Made by a program: the position numbers and the translations under genes. A stretch of DNA of 64,000 nucleotides from Saturnia japonica (Eukaryota > Arthropoda > Insecta > Lepidoptera > Saturniidae), in the NCBI GenBank assembly GCA_033032175.1, contig CM065309.1, positions 17,918,001-17,982,000 of the forward strand. The letters are read 5' to 3'. Of this stretch, positions 1-12,961 are shown in pieces (the stretch's first letter is position 1; each line of letters begins with the position of its first letter). The notes beneath the pieces are model-generated. The model was given only the letters and a program-made list of their open reading frames with translations, was not told where the DNA came from and searched no databases.

Positions 1-287
1 TTTTTTTTCATTAACCTATCAATGGATAGTTTTTCGTATCTACATAATATATATCCATATCCTATAGCTTGAATAAATAAGAGTGAAGCCGATATCTGTT
101 TTGAGTTAAGAATAATACTTGTTACAAATATGTACTAATCGGGGATAGTAAACTAGGATATGTTATTGAAAACGGCCGTAAGCAGTAACCTATCTTTGAA
201 TGACGTCGGATAAGATATTAAAATATCCGTTAGCCGTTCCTTAAAATATATAGATATCATCTAATGTGCAGTGAATTAAGCAATTTT

Positions 288-515
288 GGCTCAGTGATAG
301 CGTATAATCGTGTACGGATAACGTGTCGATGGAAGTGAGTTCGAATCCCTGCAATGAGCCTGGACTTTCGAAAACATCGTGATGAAACTATAGCATAGGC
401 TTAGGGCTTTATCTAATGCCCGCCTGGCTAGCCACCACCCTACATAATCTGTTACCAATTACCTATAGATGTGTCGTTCAGCTGCATCTTCAGACCCTCG
501 TCATCATGTGTAATA
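288..515 (+). repeat. tRNA-derived SINE, family A, copy 1
   Basis: The 5' part resembles a tRNA gene: a GGCTCAGTGA-like A box near 289 and a B box (GTTCGAATCC) at 339-348. It is followed by a body shared with five other places in this window (4782, 8862, 10200, 31855 and 37540): an ATCGTGATGAAACTATAGCAT segment, then a GCCCGCCTGGCTAGC segment, then an ACCTATAG..GTG..CAGCTGCA segment. This arrangement is what a Pol III-transcribed SINE looks like. Ends are approximate because the copy is diverged. Confidence 0.65.
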
Positions 516-3500
516 CACTTACTCCAAATTCGACTGTCTTACCATTTTCCATCAAGGAGTTTCAGTCCCTATATCCCGACTCCAGCATCAGATCAGCTCC
601 ATGGTACCACAATATTGCATTGTCGCCGAACTATACATAATATGCCAAATTTCATCTCAATCCGACACCAGCAAGCGGTTGAAAAACGGTTTACAAATTT
701 TAAAAATTGCTTACATACTTACTGTATACAAACATTGCAAGATAATTATAGGCTTGTAATGAATCAACTATTATCATAATTAATTCAACAATATAATAAT
801 TCATTCAATCTATATCTTGTTATATTTTCATCAGTAATAATTAATTATTTCATATTACATCAATGCAAAACATGTAAACTAGATTGCTTTACGTACATGG
901 TAATACATAATGTTATGAGACAGAGATCATTATTATATTTACGTCCGTCCCACACGTCCGCCCACATTCTTGCACTTTCCGTAATAGACTCTTCAGACGT
1001 TGTTCACAGGTTGATCGTAAATATTCCATAAATAATATTATCATACTGGTGAAATAATTTTTAATATAATTATTTAATTTATGATGAAGAATATGTTATT
1101 TCGATAGTGATTAAATGAGATTACTAGCTAGGCTATGCAGCACGGTTTCATACGTGTTTCTTAAAAAAAAACACAAATGTGAAGAAAGAGCCAGATATGA
1201 TAGAAAAGACGTTCGTGGTATTCGTTATAACCGGTAAAAGGGTTGAGTTCTAACGGGTGCCAAGTTTCGTGGCAGTTCTTTTAATTATACTTCTAGCAAT
1301 GTAAGTTCTTCAATTCATTTACAAAACAATTTGTTACTTTCTTTGGTATGGGATTTCTAATTTGGCAAGTATTAATTGTCAATAAAATGACTCCTCTAAT
1401 TTGAAATTAACGTTGATAAAAATTTCTTGACATTTAATGTATTACCTAAAGTTTATACATAAAAAACCTATATTTCAAATTTAATTAGGTACTTAAGTTA
1501 TTAGCAAAATTATTGCTAGAATTTTTTGCAAGTTATCTAATAAAATGAACGTGCGATTTTAAAAAGTTGAATGTTGTTACTTTATGCTTAAGCATTTTTT
1601 TATTTATTTTTACTTGCTGCCTATGTAAGCAATTTTGCCAATGTCACTTTAATCATAGCATCGTGGCAGGACACTTTTCTTTTTTTCGTCTGACTAGGCG
1701 ATCACCATACTACAGGTGTAATAATCCCTATAATGGCACATTTAGACTTGTCGCGTTTTATAATCAGCCGATGTACATCTTTAAATCGAGCCGAGTGGTA
1801 TGGTGTCTGTGATCAACTCGCAGTCGTGTGTGTGGTCGCGACTACTAACATGGTGATAAAGCCCTCACTGTGACTTTCTTTGGATTTGCCATTTGTCGCA
1901 TTTCAGGATCAAACGCGATATGTTTGTTGAATTAAACTATGCTTACCAGTTACTATCATGTATTAAAAAGACGAATTATATCATTTTCAAACAGAATATT
2001 TATCGCCAAACACCTATCGCCGGCAATTTAGAGCTAATCCCCTTCGTTCCCTCATCGATATCACCATCTACATAGTGACAAAGTCAAGACGTAGACTTTT
2101 GACAAATGTGACGTCACTCGTTTCAGTTGCGTATTGAAAAAAAATACAAGTACCTTTATATTTTATTTATAAACTTATATACCCATCTAATATGTACTAA
2201 TTACTAATTTAAGATTCGGTAATTAGTTTTTATGATTATTTTACTTTTTTCTATTTAAAAGAATTCCAATAGTTCCTATAGTTGGCTTGGTCACTTTACA
2301 TTTAATAATCATTTTTTAATCTTTTTAAATAACGAATTTGATAAATCAACAGCCATTTCAAAAAAAGCATAATAGGCATATAATCGGACACATAATCGTA
2401 AAACAAGCAGTATTGCCGATTTATACCTTAAGCTGGTTTCAAATGTATACAAATTTAGCTCGTATCGCAAAATTTATAAAGTAACATTGTTGCACAAAAG
2501 AACCGTTCATGGCTTGAAAGTTTACAACATATCATTATACATATAGGTATACGTTTGTATTGGTAAACTTTGGATCTCTCATTAGGGTTGTCCATATTGT
2601 CGAAATGTTTAATCACTTGTTTTATAAATAAAGCATGAAAATTATCTTTTGTGTTACTACTTATTATGAGTGATTATATATTCGTAAAAACTGATGCCTC
2701 CATTGTAATGAAGTTGATCTTATTTCGTTATAATATGAAGTAGAAAATAGGCGTGCAGTCCACCTGATGTTAAGTGGATTGAAACAAAACTAGGGATAGG
2801 GCACAAAAATTTTGTTCGACTGGATCTCGACTGGATCCGACTGAATCAGACGGAGTTTATCTAATAATCAAGCGAGTGGTAGAAATTTGGATCCGACTGG
2901 GTTGTGAAACACACACACACACACATGCACACGACGATAAATAAACCCAACTACAATGAAATATGCTCTTTGCCGTTTTCTCTCAAACGTTAAATATAGG
3001 AATTTCAGAGATTTTTTCATGGGATCAAGTAAAACTATGGTTTAGTAAATGAACATGAAAAACCATTATCACGCAAATTACCACCAAAAGGTTCTCAGAG
3101 CCTCTAAAACTGCATTTGGTAAAGTTAAACCGATCGTTCTGTGTGCGTATAAAAACTTATAGGAATCTTGTACCTATAAAAGTAATGATTTTCCAATAAC
3201 AAAAATTGCAGACCTATCGAAGGGTGCACACTGCTCAGCGTATTGCTTCTATCCAAGGGTGTTAAGGGGGGGAGCGTTAGTCCTTACTGGTAACGAATGA
3301 ATAAACTTTATTACATAAGTATTAAAACTCATATTTGAAAATCATCCATTGAAAAATATTTACAATAACTAATATCGAGTAAACAGAAACGATATACGGT
3401 AATCTTTTGATTATAATATTTGGACTAGCATTTCTACCACTAGCAATTATTAACCTATTGCCATTCTTCTATTAGGTACCCTTTTAAATATTTTTTTTTT

Positions 3501-4781
3501 ACAAGCTCACCTACATGTCACTTTACGTAATGATAAATAAAACTTTGGTCGACAGTCTTCAAGCAGATTTTTAAACATACCACAATGAATCCTTTATACT
3601 CCGCTTTTCAAGTAGTAAATTGAAAGTCTCTAACGTTAAAGTTGAAAATAATGTTGCCACATCAATTTTTCTAGTGTCTTGCTACCGTTTATTTTACGAT
3701 CCGATTACTTGAATCGTTATAATTTAAATACTGAATCGAGGGCTTTTATTTACTAATTGAAATGTTTTGTATTATTCAAAATACCTGATAAATTTAGAGA
3801 AAGAAAGAATGAAAGATTTGATTTAATGAAGAACAAGAACAAAGGCATTTGAGACTACAGACAATTAATATTATTTTACAACCACTTAGAGTAACAAAAA
3901 TCAAAAGCCAGTTGTTACAAAACGGCCCCAGCTCAGCATAATACTTACTGGTTGTAAATATCCAGCGCTGGTCTCCGTTGGGGTCTCTTGGTGACGCCAA
4001 ATGATGGACACACTGACATACCATAAAAAGACTAAAAAAGTTAAAGTAAAAATGTGAGACATACGATATAAATAAGCTTTCTATAAATACTTAAATATAA
4101 CATCAACTTACATAAAACATACAACAATAAGCCAAATATTCTCGAATCAAGCAGGAGATTGTATTTAAGCAATAAAAACTTATATGAACACCAGGAGCTA
4201 TAGCACACAAGGCAAGTTTTAAATTATAAAAAATAAATAAACAAAGGGGAAACATTATAAAATCTAACAGACTTAATTAGGTTGCATTCATTTTATATAC
4301 CACCAGTGTCGTGTCATTGATATTCTTGGTTCTTTTGGTGTTCGCAAAGAAACCTTTTCAATGATTCCTTATCGGCGATGGAATATTATTCCAACATTTG
4401 GTCCCAGAATAACGATAACTACCTCTAAATGCGACAGTTCTATGTCTTTGCGTCGAAAGCTGCATTGCGCAATGTCGGGATCCATGAGATCTACGACTCG
4501 ATATATAATTTACGAAACTATACAATGTACATGTGGCAAAAACCTAGCAACATGAATAATATCTCGTATATTTTTACGATTAGTTTAGATTGGTGGAAAA
4601 CCCTATTTTTAAAATCCACGAACTAGCTACACATAAAAAATATCATTTTACTCTATGAAAGTAAAAAACGGACTTTAGATAGATTTAAACTAACTAATTC
4701 CGAAATATGCCAGTCACTGTGACCAGGTTTTTAATGCTAATTACCATTCCACAAAATACATGGTAAAAATTTACCATGCAT
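516..4781. other. No recognisable gene; AT-rich intergenic or intronic DNA
   Basis: Only short chance frames (60-100 codons) occur, and none shows a motif or domain I recognise. Around 2750-2785 is a short piece (GTGCAGTCCACCTGATG) whose reverse complement recurs near 50711-50760, the tail of a common lepidopteran dispersed repeat. A GGATC..GACTGGATC motif repeats several times around 2820-2900. Confidence 0.5.
2908..2925. repeat. (CA)n microsatellite
   Basis: About nine CA units, followed by a degenerate TGCACACG tail. Confidence 0.8.
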
Positions 4782-5035
4782 GTTAACGGACACCGCGTCG
4801 ATGGATGATGGATGGTGAAGGTGATGGTGAAGGAAAATATAGCGGCAACGTGATGAAACCATAGCATGGTGGTAGGGTATATGCTAATTGCCCGCCTGTC
4901 TAGCTACCATCCTCAAAGTTGAACATCTGTCGCCAAACACCTATAGGTGTGTTCTGGCAGCTACACTTTAGAGCCAGTCTTCCACTAGGCTAAGCGTGCT
5001 ACCATAATGGGTCACTCGTCACTTAACTAAGAAAA
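4782..5035 (+). repeat. tRNA-derived SINE, family A, copy 2
   Basis: This is the best-preserved body of family A: GTGATGAAACCATAGCATGG, then GCCCGCCTGTCTAGCTACC, ACACCTATAGGTGTGTTCTG and GCAGCTACACTTTAGAGCC, then a run matching copy 5 (31855-32120). The tRNA-like head is decayed; a GGATGATGG simple run replaces the B-box area. Confidence 0.65.
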
Positions 5036-5431
5036 AAAAGTATCGTAAACCTTACGTGTCAACCCTAAAACCCGGCAAACCGGTATTGATTTGCCAGGTT
5101 ACGTTGCTAACCCGCTGGTCGGCGTGAAGTTAACAATTGTTACAAATGAAGGGAACGATGACGGCAAGTTGGTTGGTTTAGCGACTTGCGTGACTATGAG
5201 TCATCGGTCATTAGAGATGCACTGTAGACTAGTGAATGCCTCGCGTCGATGAGTCAGCCCGCAATGTGAATCAGGAACGATTGGACGAATTTGGATGATT
5301 CCAAGCGATAAATGCGAATCTATTGGAGGAATGGACAATGGGACATCTACTAAAATAATGTAATTATTACATAACAGTAAAAATTACTTACACAGTACGA
5401 AAAAACATTAAAATTTCATTGAATTTCTTGC

Positions 5432-5505
5432 TTTCTATTCTCGATGACTGGGATGTTTTCCGAACCGGTGGTGTGGTAGCGTTATGTTTTATAACAACGA
5501 TATTT
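5432..5505 (+). repeat. Dispersed repeat family C fragment (CCGAACCGGTGG motif)
   Basis: It contains TCTCGATGACTGGGATGTTT followed by TCCGAACCGGTGGTG. The same block recurs at 32231-32445, 32535-32815 and (minus strand) 63345-63500. Fuller copies end in GTGCCTTCTTAGG..CTAAATTGAATAAA, which looks like the 3' tail of a non-LTR element. The class is inferred. Confidence 0.55.
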
Positions 5506-6239
5506 TTCTAATATGGGTCATTATCCCTACATACCACACTAACCTGTGACCCCTCAACTTCTCTTCCACTGGTTCTACTTTCATACCTGCTTCAGTTGAT
5601 TCATAAATACTTACGTCGTATTTTGAACCATTACGTGTGCTATCTTTTTGGAACCAAGTTCCTTAGCGCACGTTTGTCGGATGGGAGTTACATGGGAAAA
5701 AGTGTCCGGATCCAAAAAAGTGTCAGATCGGACCATTATAGAACATTTACGTATTGTTACGTTGTATGCAGACTTTGACTAAACAATTTGTTTATATTTT
5801 TGATGTGAAAAATGTAATGTGGCGCGGCAGGTCAGACCGGTTGTTCGCCCTAATGTTGGCTGGAGCCGGCTGTTGGCGTGGTGACGCCTTGTCCCCAACG
5901 TTGGTGGTGTGGAGCCGAGTTCGTTTTTTCAATAGACAGACTGAATCATTTGAAAGTTTCATGTTTAAACATGGATAGACTAAAAGCGGTTAGTGGGATG
6001 GCGACCACCATACACAGTATTAAAATAAACATCTTTACAGTGAATTTACTTTCGTTGGTCATGTTTCGGGATGACTTGGAGTTTTTTTATTTTCTCTGAA
6101 CACCTGCCAGGCGTCCCATGACGGTTAACTTTTTTTTAATAATAATAGAATCTTTATTTTCATAACTTTATAAATCAAAACTTTTTATTGAATTCAATTT
6201 TATTACCATTCCCGTAATGCACTTGTTATTTAATAATAT
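5506..6239. other. No recognisable gene
   Basis: A slightly GC-richer patch at 5810-5930 gives overlapping 60-75 codon frames, but no domain or splice pattern supports an exon. Confidence 0.4.
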
Positions 6240-6455
6240 AATATCTGGTCGACCGAGCTGTGCTCGGTGTCATATACACGAGAAAAGAAAAACACCTATC
6301 TAGATAAACTTGGAATGTAAAACATTATCTAAATGCAAAGTTTCATCGAAATCGTTTGAGCCGTTTCCGAGAAACCAATTAATTACATATACACTATGAA
6401 AAAATTCACCCATGTACAAGAATTGCTCACTTAATATAATAAGATAACTATATAG
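6240..6455 (+). repeat. Dispersed repeat family G, copy 1
   Basis: The blocks AAACACCTATCTAGATAAAC, ACATTATCTAAA and GCCGTTTCCGAGAAACCAAT recur at 39369-39525 in the same order. The element class is unknown. The phrase about an A-rich start and a GTTTCCGAGA core is typical of short interspersed elements in lepidopteran genomes. Confidence 0.5.
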
Positions 6456-8861
6456 CCGAATGAACTTCCTTCCTACCGGGTGTCCTACGACACCTTTCGA
6501 GTTTTTTCTACATGTTCTTTAATCCGGCAGTAATTCAATATAACATTCAGAACACATCCCGGCTGTACTAAATGATACTGACGAATGTGCAGAAAGCGAA
6601 TAAAATGCTTTAGATTTCCACTATGTATTACTGTGTAGTGTCTACTCTCTTCCTCTCTAATGACATTTTTACTTCTTACAGCGTACCTACCCAGTTTATT
6701 AATACTAGATTTATACATTACTTGTTAAAACTTCTGTTCATTTTATGCATCTTCATTGAATTCTATATACCTACTCATAATGTATTACGTTAAAATGCCG
6801 TAGCTTAGTTTTTGGGATCTTGATCTGTCATTTTAATTAATAAACGAGTGTTTTTTTTTTCACCCTATGTTATGTAAATTTTAGGGGTATTTTTACCGGA
6901 CTGCGAAAAAGGAGGGTTCTGTTTTTCGAGCGTATGTATGTATGTCTATTTCTAACCTATAACCTAACCTATGTAGAAAAAAAGTGTAAATCAAAATTCA
7001 TCTATTTTCACTAAATCTTCACTTTCCTTATTTTCCTATAACCTGAGTCGTATATAAAAATATTTATTACTGTAAACGATAGCTTCTTTCCTTCTATTTC
7101 ATATTGGTATCTTCTTGTTATTGTCTAGATTATACAGTTTTACTTCAAGCGAATTATTTCATTGTGTTATCCCACATGTGTTTGAAAACAAATTTGGATG
7201 AAAGTTTGCATGAAGAACGCATCATGTCTTAAATTAGTGATATGAAAATTCATATTTATGCTTTTGGTAAGAAATATAAGAAGCTTCACTTTTTTCAAAA
7301 AAGCTTCCCGCAATCTGGTTCAATAAGGGATGATTTTTATTATTTTTGAGGTTTTATTGTTACGGTTAATATGTTGGATTCATATTGGCATATAATTACA
7401 ATACCATACAGACAGTTCTGTTCCGAAATCAGCCGGTGCATACTCAATAATATAAAGGGGTGGTAGGGATCGCGACCATCATACACATAGTGATAAATCT
7501 ATCTATGATTTACTTTTGGTATGTCGTGTACGAAGATCAGTCTGTGTATATCCAATAATACGCAGACGATGTCGCGGGTACCAGCAAGGATACTATATTT
7601 CAAAGTTACTTTTAAAATCTATAAATATAATTATCAAACTGACGTTTTGAATTATTTTTCTATATGTACAGTCACGAACACATTGTATAATAAGTGCTAT
7701 TAACGAAATGTGAGAGACAGTTTAATAGTAATTAAGTAGTATTTAGAAAACAAAAAAGACATACCGAACAAGGGCTGGTTCTATATAAATTTTAATTATC
7801 GTAGAACATTAATTAATTACTCGTCACACCTCGTCCCTATTTTTATTAAACCCGTATTATTACATCCACTTTTTTTTAAACCATTAATTACATCACGCGA
7901 TTTCCATTAATTTTACGTATACATAATTGCCGGAGTTTAAATAATTACTTAGGAAGCCATGGGGACTCCGCAATGAATGACAAGCGGTTGACAGGACACG
8001 AGCGACCAACCCCTCTACACTTGACCTGTTTTATGGTAACATAGTGACATGGCAGAATTATCAGTCTCAGATATACAATTGATAGATGTGGCAAGAATAA
8101 AAAATCATTATATTTTAGAATTCGTAAAAATCTGATATCTTCCGCAACAATGGGCGTAAGACTATTTTGGGGAAATTAACTTTTTGATTCACTCTTACTT
8201 ATTTTTGAAGTGATAACTTCTTATGGGAGGGTAAACCGATTCGTAACGTAACGCGTTACGGCGTCACTCTGTCTGGCTTCCCTTCTCTACTCAGTGTTCT
8301 AATGTACATATTCAAGAATTGTAACTAAGAATAAAATATATTTTATAATCAATAAAAGATTTTATTATTATTAATAAATAACCTTTCCTCACATTATCAT
8401 AGAATTAATATACATAAAGTTTAGTTATAACCTAGGCTTTACTCAAGTTATACAATTTCAATATAAAATAGTTCAACTTAGATTACTTTAAGTTATCACT
8501 TCTGTGGAGCGTCCCGAGATGCTTTTTTTTTAAGCTCTTTCGTTATGTGTTTATTAAAATTATGCTACAATAATTTACGCAACTTAATAAAAAAATGCTC
8601 ATTAAACACCGCTTTATTCAAAACTAGGTCATAAACAATATTTTTGAACATTGCGAGAGCAAACTTGTATAAACAAAGTATAAAAACAAAGGAATCAGTA
8701 AGAAAGTTTTTTAATTTTTACTTTTCACTGTACAGTGCACTCCAATAACATCGGTTTAAGAAGAGGTAATCGTTTGATAATGGTACATATATACCTAGAT
8801 TTATATATGTTTTAAGAATCTATATTCGTTTAACGTATGATCACAGTCTCACCTAATGTTA
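6456..8861. other. No recognisable gene
   Basis: AT-rich DNA with chance frames only. A CGTAACGTAACGCGTTACGG palindrome-like block at about 8240-8262 stands out. A CGCGACCATCATACACA block at 7470 resembles GGCGACCACCATACACA at 6000, so an old repeat pair is likely. Confidence 0.4.
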
Positions 8862-9062
8862 AGTGACGACACGATGTGGCCAAAGACGGTATACACATTA
8901 AGCCTAACCTAGAGGGACCGGCTCTCAAGTGCAAGGCCTAGAGCGTGCGGGCATTAGATAATGAACAACTATGTTATGGTTTCTTAAGGATGTTTCCCTT
9001 CACATTAGAACGCACGTCCTTCGGTCGACACAGTTTCCGAACGCTATACCACTGAGCCATTA
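8862..9062 (-). repeat. tRNA-derived SINE, family A, copy 3
   Basis: Reading the minus strand from 9062, a TGGCTCAGTGGTATAGCG tRNA-like head is followed by family A blocks: catagttgttcattatc..gcccgc and cttgagagccggtc. The promoter-like head is better kept here than in copy 2. Confidence 0.6.
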
Positions 9063-9407
9063 ATGCTTGATGAATTTTATTATTTCGAGCAGTGCTATAT
9101 AAAATAATGAAGTAATAATTCGCTTTATTAAAAACAGGTATAAGAACATTATTTCGATAATAAAAGAAATATTAAAATTATTTGACACTTCCAGTTAAAT
9201 TCTATTGTGTGAAGTAGGGACGTATATTCGGGTACACGACCCTCACACGGTCGATAGCAATTTTAACGCTAATTGGTTTTTAGACATTGCGCTTCGATAA
9301 TATTTTTTTGAATAAATTCATTTCATTTAATAATTAAATTCTATCAAAGCTACTAATTTTGTCATAATAAATTTTACTTTGTTACTGATACTTGCAACTT
9401 GCTGTTG

Positions 9408-9700
9408 CTAAAGTCGTGGTGGTCGAGTGGTTTATATTGGCGAACTATCGATTCGATTTTCGCATTCCGCAGGTTCGCACCCGGCATGTACCAACGATTT
9501 TTTTGGAATTCGCATATTCTTGTACTACTACCGTATGTGGGAAAAATATGGAACAGTAGATTTCTCAGCGTTTGAAATCGCCAAAACATCATGGACTGGC
9601 GTGGTTATTAATTCCCGTGCCTTCCTTCGGGAAGATGCCTCTTGCCCGGCAGTAGGACACTTAGAGGCTGTTGTTATTATTATTTTTGATATGCATTCAA
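9408..9700 (+). repeat. tRNA-derived SINE, second family
   Basis: The A box TGGTCGAGTGG at 9420-9430 and the B box GGTTCGCACCC at 9472-9482 are spaced as in a tRNA promoter. The body runs on through CATCATGGACTGGCGTGG and a CAGTAGGACACTTAGAGGC block to a (TTA)n-like tail. This is the standard layout of a lepidopteran tRNA-derived SINE. The 72- and 95-codon frames over it are not genes. Confidence 0.7.
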
Positions 9701-9949
9701 TCATTCAATTATGATTGATATCAATTCAGCATTACATATGATAAAGGAAAATGATCGTAAGAAATATAAAAACATATTATAACATTATTATACATTTCGC
9801 AAATGAAAACGTTGATACCGTTCATTTGAAATGTAAACTCTAAACAGAAAATTTCTCGGCATCATAGTAATTGTTATGACCCAATTATGTACAAGAACTC
9901 AATAAAAACGCAATGTTTTAGAAAAATATAAAAGTAAGATGATGCTTCG

Positions 9950-10085
9950 CTGTATCGGTGTAATTGAAGCCGTGGCAGTGGCCAATACGCCGCGCCGCGC
10001 CGTACGACGCAAATGTTTCGTTGGGGCTACGAGACGCAGCGCTCTGATTTCAGTAATTTGTAACCGATACGCCTCCGGTAATTAG
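9950..10085. other. CpG-rich island in AT-rich surroundings
   Basis: About 135 bp carries a dense run of CG dinucleotides (for example CGCCGCGCCGCGCCG near 9989). No ORF of note and no RNA family was recognised. It could be a fragment of a repeat, a promoter region or an exon remnant. Confidence 0.35.
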
Positions 10086-10199
10086 TTACACTGCGCTCGC
10101 AGACTTGCCGATTGGATTTCTAATCACTTTGATTGCATTTTTACTTTTAGAATAAATCATAAAATATGTTGCTCGAGATTTTTTCAAGATGGTATTACG

Positions 10200-10350
10200 C
10201 TAAACCTAGTTGGAAAGGACTGGCTCTCAAGTGCAGCTGCCGGAACACACCTATAGGTTATTGGCAACAGATTTTCACATTGAGGGTGGTAGCTAGCCAG
10301 GCGGGCATTACAAAATACCCCCTACTCACGATGTTTTCCTTCACCAAAAG
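10200..10350 (-). repeat. tRNA-derived SINE, family A, copy 4 (3' part)
   Basis: On the minus strand the order is CATCGTGAGTAGGGGG, GCCCGCCTGGCTAGCTACCA, ACCTATAGGTGTGTTCCGGC and GCACTTGAGAGCCAGTCC, matching copies 2 and 5. The tRNA-like head is missing. It lies about 50 bp upstream of a Helitron-like element. Confidence 0.65.
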
Positions 10351-10404
10351 TTCAGACTTATAATATATTGAAAAATTAGATGCATAAAATCATATTATAT
10401 TATA

Positions 10405-10922
10405 CTAGCTGTGCCCGTGGCTTCGCTCACGTGGACTACATCACCCGCGCGAATCTAGCTCCCCCCGCTCCCGGCCATTTTAAAAACAAAAATGCTTATT
10501 GTGGGTGTTTCTTAGAAGATAGACGTATACTCTTCCTGACTTTTTTGTAGGTCTTTTTAATGCCTATAATTATATACTACATTAATTTGCTATATCTCTT
10601 ATGGTTTACTCAGCGTAAGTCATTTAAGCACCCGAATTGATTCACTATGAACAGGTTTTTTTAATTATGCGGAGCCCTAATTCTTTTTCTAAAATAAAAG
10701 TAGCCTCAGTTACTCTCTATGAAATCAACTATTTACCAGTGAAACTCCCGTCAAAATCGGTCCAACCGTTTCGGAGATTACCCGGCACAAACATACAGAC
10801 AGACAAAAATTTTAAAAATAGGTTATTTGTTATAGGTATCGTATATACTTTCATATGCATTTAGTAAAAAGCTGTTATTTTGACATTACAAACAGACACT
10901 TCAATTTTATTAATTGTATTCT
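10405..10922 (-). mobile_element. Non-autonomous Helitron-like element, family H1, copy 1
   Basis: The minus-strand 3' end is GGGCACAGCTAG followed by T, with a GC-rich stretch just before it. Its other end is the block AATTAATAAAATTGAAGTG. The internal core AAATCGGTCCAACCGTTTCG is shared with copies at 38880, 39934, 49578, 50050 and 62200. A CTAG 3' end next to T and a TCTATA-type 5' end fit Helitrons. No Rep/helicase ORF is present, so it cannot move on its own. The exact 5' end is uncertain here. Confidence 0.65.
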
Positions 10923-11940
10923 ATGTTCGTTTCATTAGTAAAATTAATTTCTTTCAGGGAAACCTTTGGGTTGACATTTTCTAGAAATAAAAATGGGAAT
11001 ACATTAAATAACCTGACCAAGACAACCAGACGAATTTAAAAGTAAAATAATCACAAAATCCGATTACCCAATTTTAAATTAGTGATAAAAGTCAAACATT
11101 AAATTAGATGAACATAACAATATAAAGATGCATTTTTTAAATTTGTAATCTATAACTGAAACGTGTGACGTCACATTTGACAATCGTCTACTTGCTTGAT
11201 CACGTTATTTATACTTAATTAATTAAGGACTTCTCGAAACAGAATTCTCTGTTTAAGATTTTGTTAACGATGCGTGTTATATATAGCATGCCTAATGATT
11301 TTTACTTCCAGTATCACTACTGAGCTTATTCGAAGTAAAGTTTCATAATACAAAGTCAGGTTAATGGCTTCGTAAAAGAATATTTTAGGAGCAACGTAAT
11401 AAGTATGTTTTGTGCCGGTCTCCACGAGATATTCACTCGGCACTTGGCATGGGCAACGTAACTGGTTTCGAAAACAATAGACCTCGCAAGGCTGTAATCA
11501 TTCCAACGTAATATAATTGATAATGAGCAAAAATACGTTACAATGTGATGAGAATTCACTCGAATTACTAAATTATGTTTGTTATCATTTTATTTTTCTT
11601 ACTATGTATGTAGTACCTACTAGGTATATCCTAAAATATTTCGGTAAATATGTCAGAAATCTTATCGTTCAGTATATTACGATTCAGTGTTTACTCGCTT
11701 TCGTTTGTTTTGTAACTTTGTTCTATTTTTGTTGTTTGGCTTCGTGTTGCTTAAGTGCTTTGAATTCATATTTTTTATAATGATTAGCATAATGATTATA
11801 CTGAATTGTATTTTTTAATTATTTGTTTTTGTCTGCTTTTTTTGCTGATCTTCTAACAAAAATCTGTACAGATAATAAATCATCCATTTAAATTAGCATA
11901 TTTTCTAAAATTATTATTATTATTATAATATCATATTATG
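10923..11940. other. No recognisable gene
   Basis: AT-rich; the 87-codon frame at 11517-11780 is Leu/Phe/Tyr-rich by base composition and shows no domain. Confidence 0.4.
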
Positions 11941-12215
11941 GACTATTCGGATACTTCGGAAGTACAAATGTTACCCCATTCGCCGTACAGCCCAAATTTA
12001 TCTGGACGCGATTTTTATTATTATATTCCACGGTAAAAAAAGTTCGTGGAGGAAAATTTAACACTGCAGAAAAAGCCGTGAAAGAATTTCTGCGGATATT
12101 TACAACCAACGGCAGTAAATGTTTCGAAAACTGGTTTACCTGAATGCATAAGTACATTTGGGTTGGAAGGGACTATTCTGTAAAGCTATCAATAAACTTT
12201 ATTCATATTCTAACT
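11941..12215 (+). pseudogene. Dead mariner-family transposase, C-terminal fragment
   Basis: Translation from about 11956 gives a segment around LPHSPYSPNLSGRDF (11971-12015), then an in-frame TAA, then KKVRGGKFNTAEKAVKEF and NGSKCFENWFT, a TGA, and MHKYI. This is the order at the end of mariner transposases: the third catalytic Asp lies in a YSPDL-type motif, and a conserved WF near the C-terminus follows. Here that Asp is Asn and there are two stops in one frame. No inverted repeats were identified. It is an old, inactive fragment. Confidence 0.7.
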
Positions 12216-12299
12216 TCATTTTCATTTATCTAACAATTTTTGGAACAGCCCACGTAAGGCAGTTATGAACTATCAATATTAAAGCGATTAAATCAGGCA

Positions 12300-12363
12300 T
12301 TTTTATACATAAAAAACACTACTTTGTAAATTGTTCCTTTGCGAAGCTGGGGCGGGTTGCTAG
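12300..12363 (+). repeat. CTAG-terminated repeat 3' end remnant
   Basis: A GCGAAGCTGGGGCGGGTTGC stretch runs into CTAGT at 12360, as at the 3' end of the Helitron-like elements. Only the end is recognisable. Confidence 0.4.
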
Positions 12364-12489
12364 TAGCCTATAAACTTTTCTAAATACACTACAAAATGCA
12401 AAAAAAAAATTCAATTCTAACTTGTAATTCTAGAGGTTAGCGAGTTCCAACCAACAAATTAACTATCAGCTTTATAATACTATTACCTA

Positions 12490-12961
12490 CTAGCTGGTAC
12501 CCGCGACTTCGCCTGCGTAGAATATAGACATTTAAGCAAGGAAAATTTTATGATATCTCTTTTCAAAACCTGTCTGGGGTACTTTTATTATGTACATATA
12601 ATATAATGCATGCCATATTGCCGAGCAGAATCGAAAATCTGCCAACGGTTTGGTAGTTAAAAAGATAAACTAATTGAAATCATCCCAGTATTGTATTCCC
12701 TTGAGGGATAATTATTGAAAACGCGGAATACTTTAACTCATATCAAACGTATAACTATGATTTTCATAACCCTAATTTGAGAAATTATGGGTTCACAAAC
12801 CTTCACCCTCTATTTTACCTCTTCAGTTTTATTTTGGTGATAACAGGTAGCCTACGTCTTCCTCCAAAGTCTTCTTCTGCTCTAAAATAGTTCTGCTGTT
12901 TAGGCGTGAAAACATAACAGGAAGGCAGACAGAGTAATTTTCGCATTTATAATATAAGTAT
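12490..12961 (-). mobile_element. Helitron-like repeat, diverged family
   Basis: The minus-strand 3' end reads GCGAAGTCGCGGGTACCAG then CTAG. The opposite end carries TATTATAAATGCGAAAATTA and a CTGTCTGCC block. The CTAG end and the GC-rich stretch before it fit a Helitron, but the 5' end is not a clear TCTATA, so the class is less certain than for family H1. Confidence 0.45.

Noticed and set aside
288..360. Functional tRNA gene at the head of the first SINE
   Set aside because: A and B boxes are present, but the acceptor arms do not pair and the sequence continues into a repeated SINE body.
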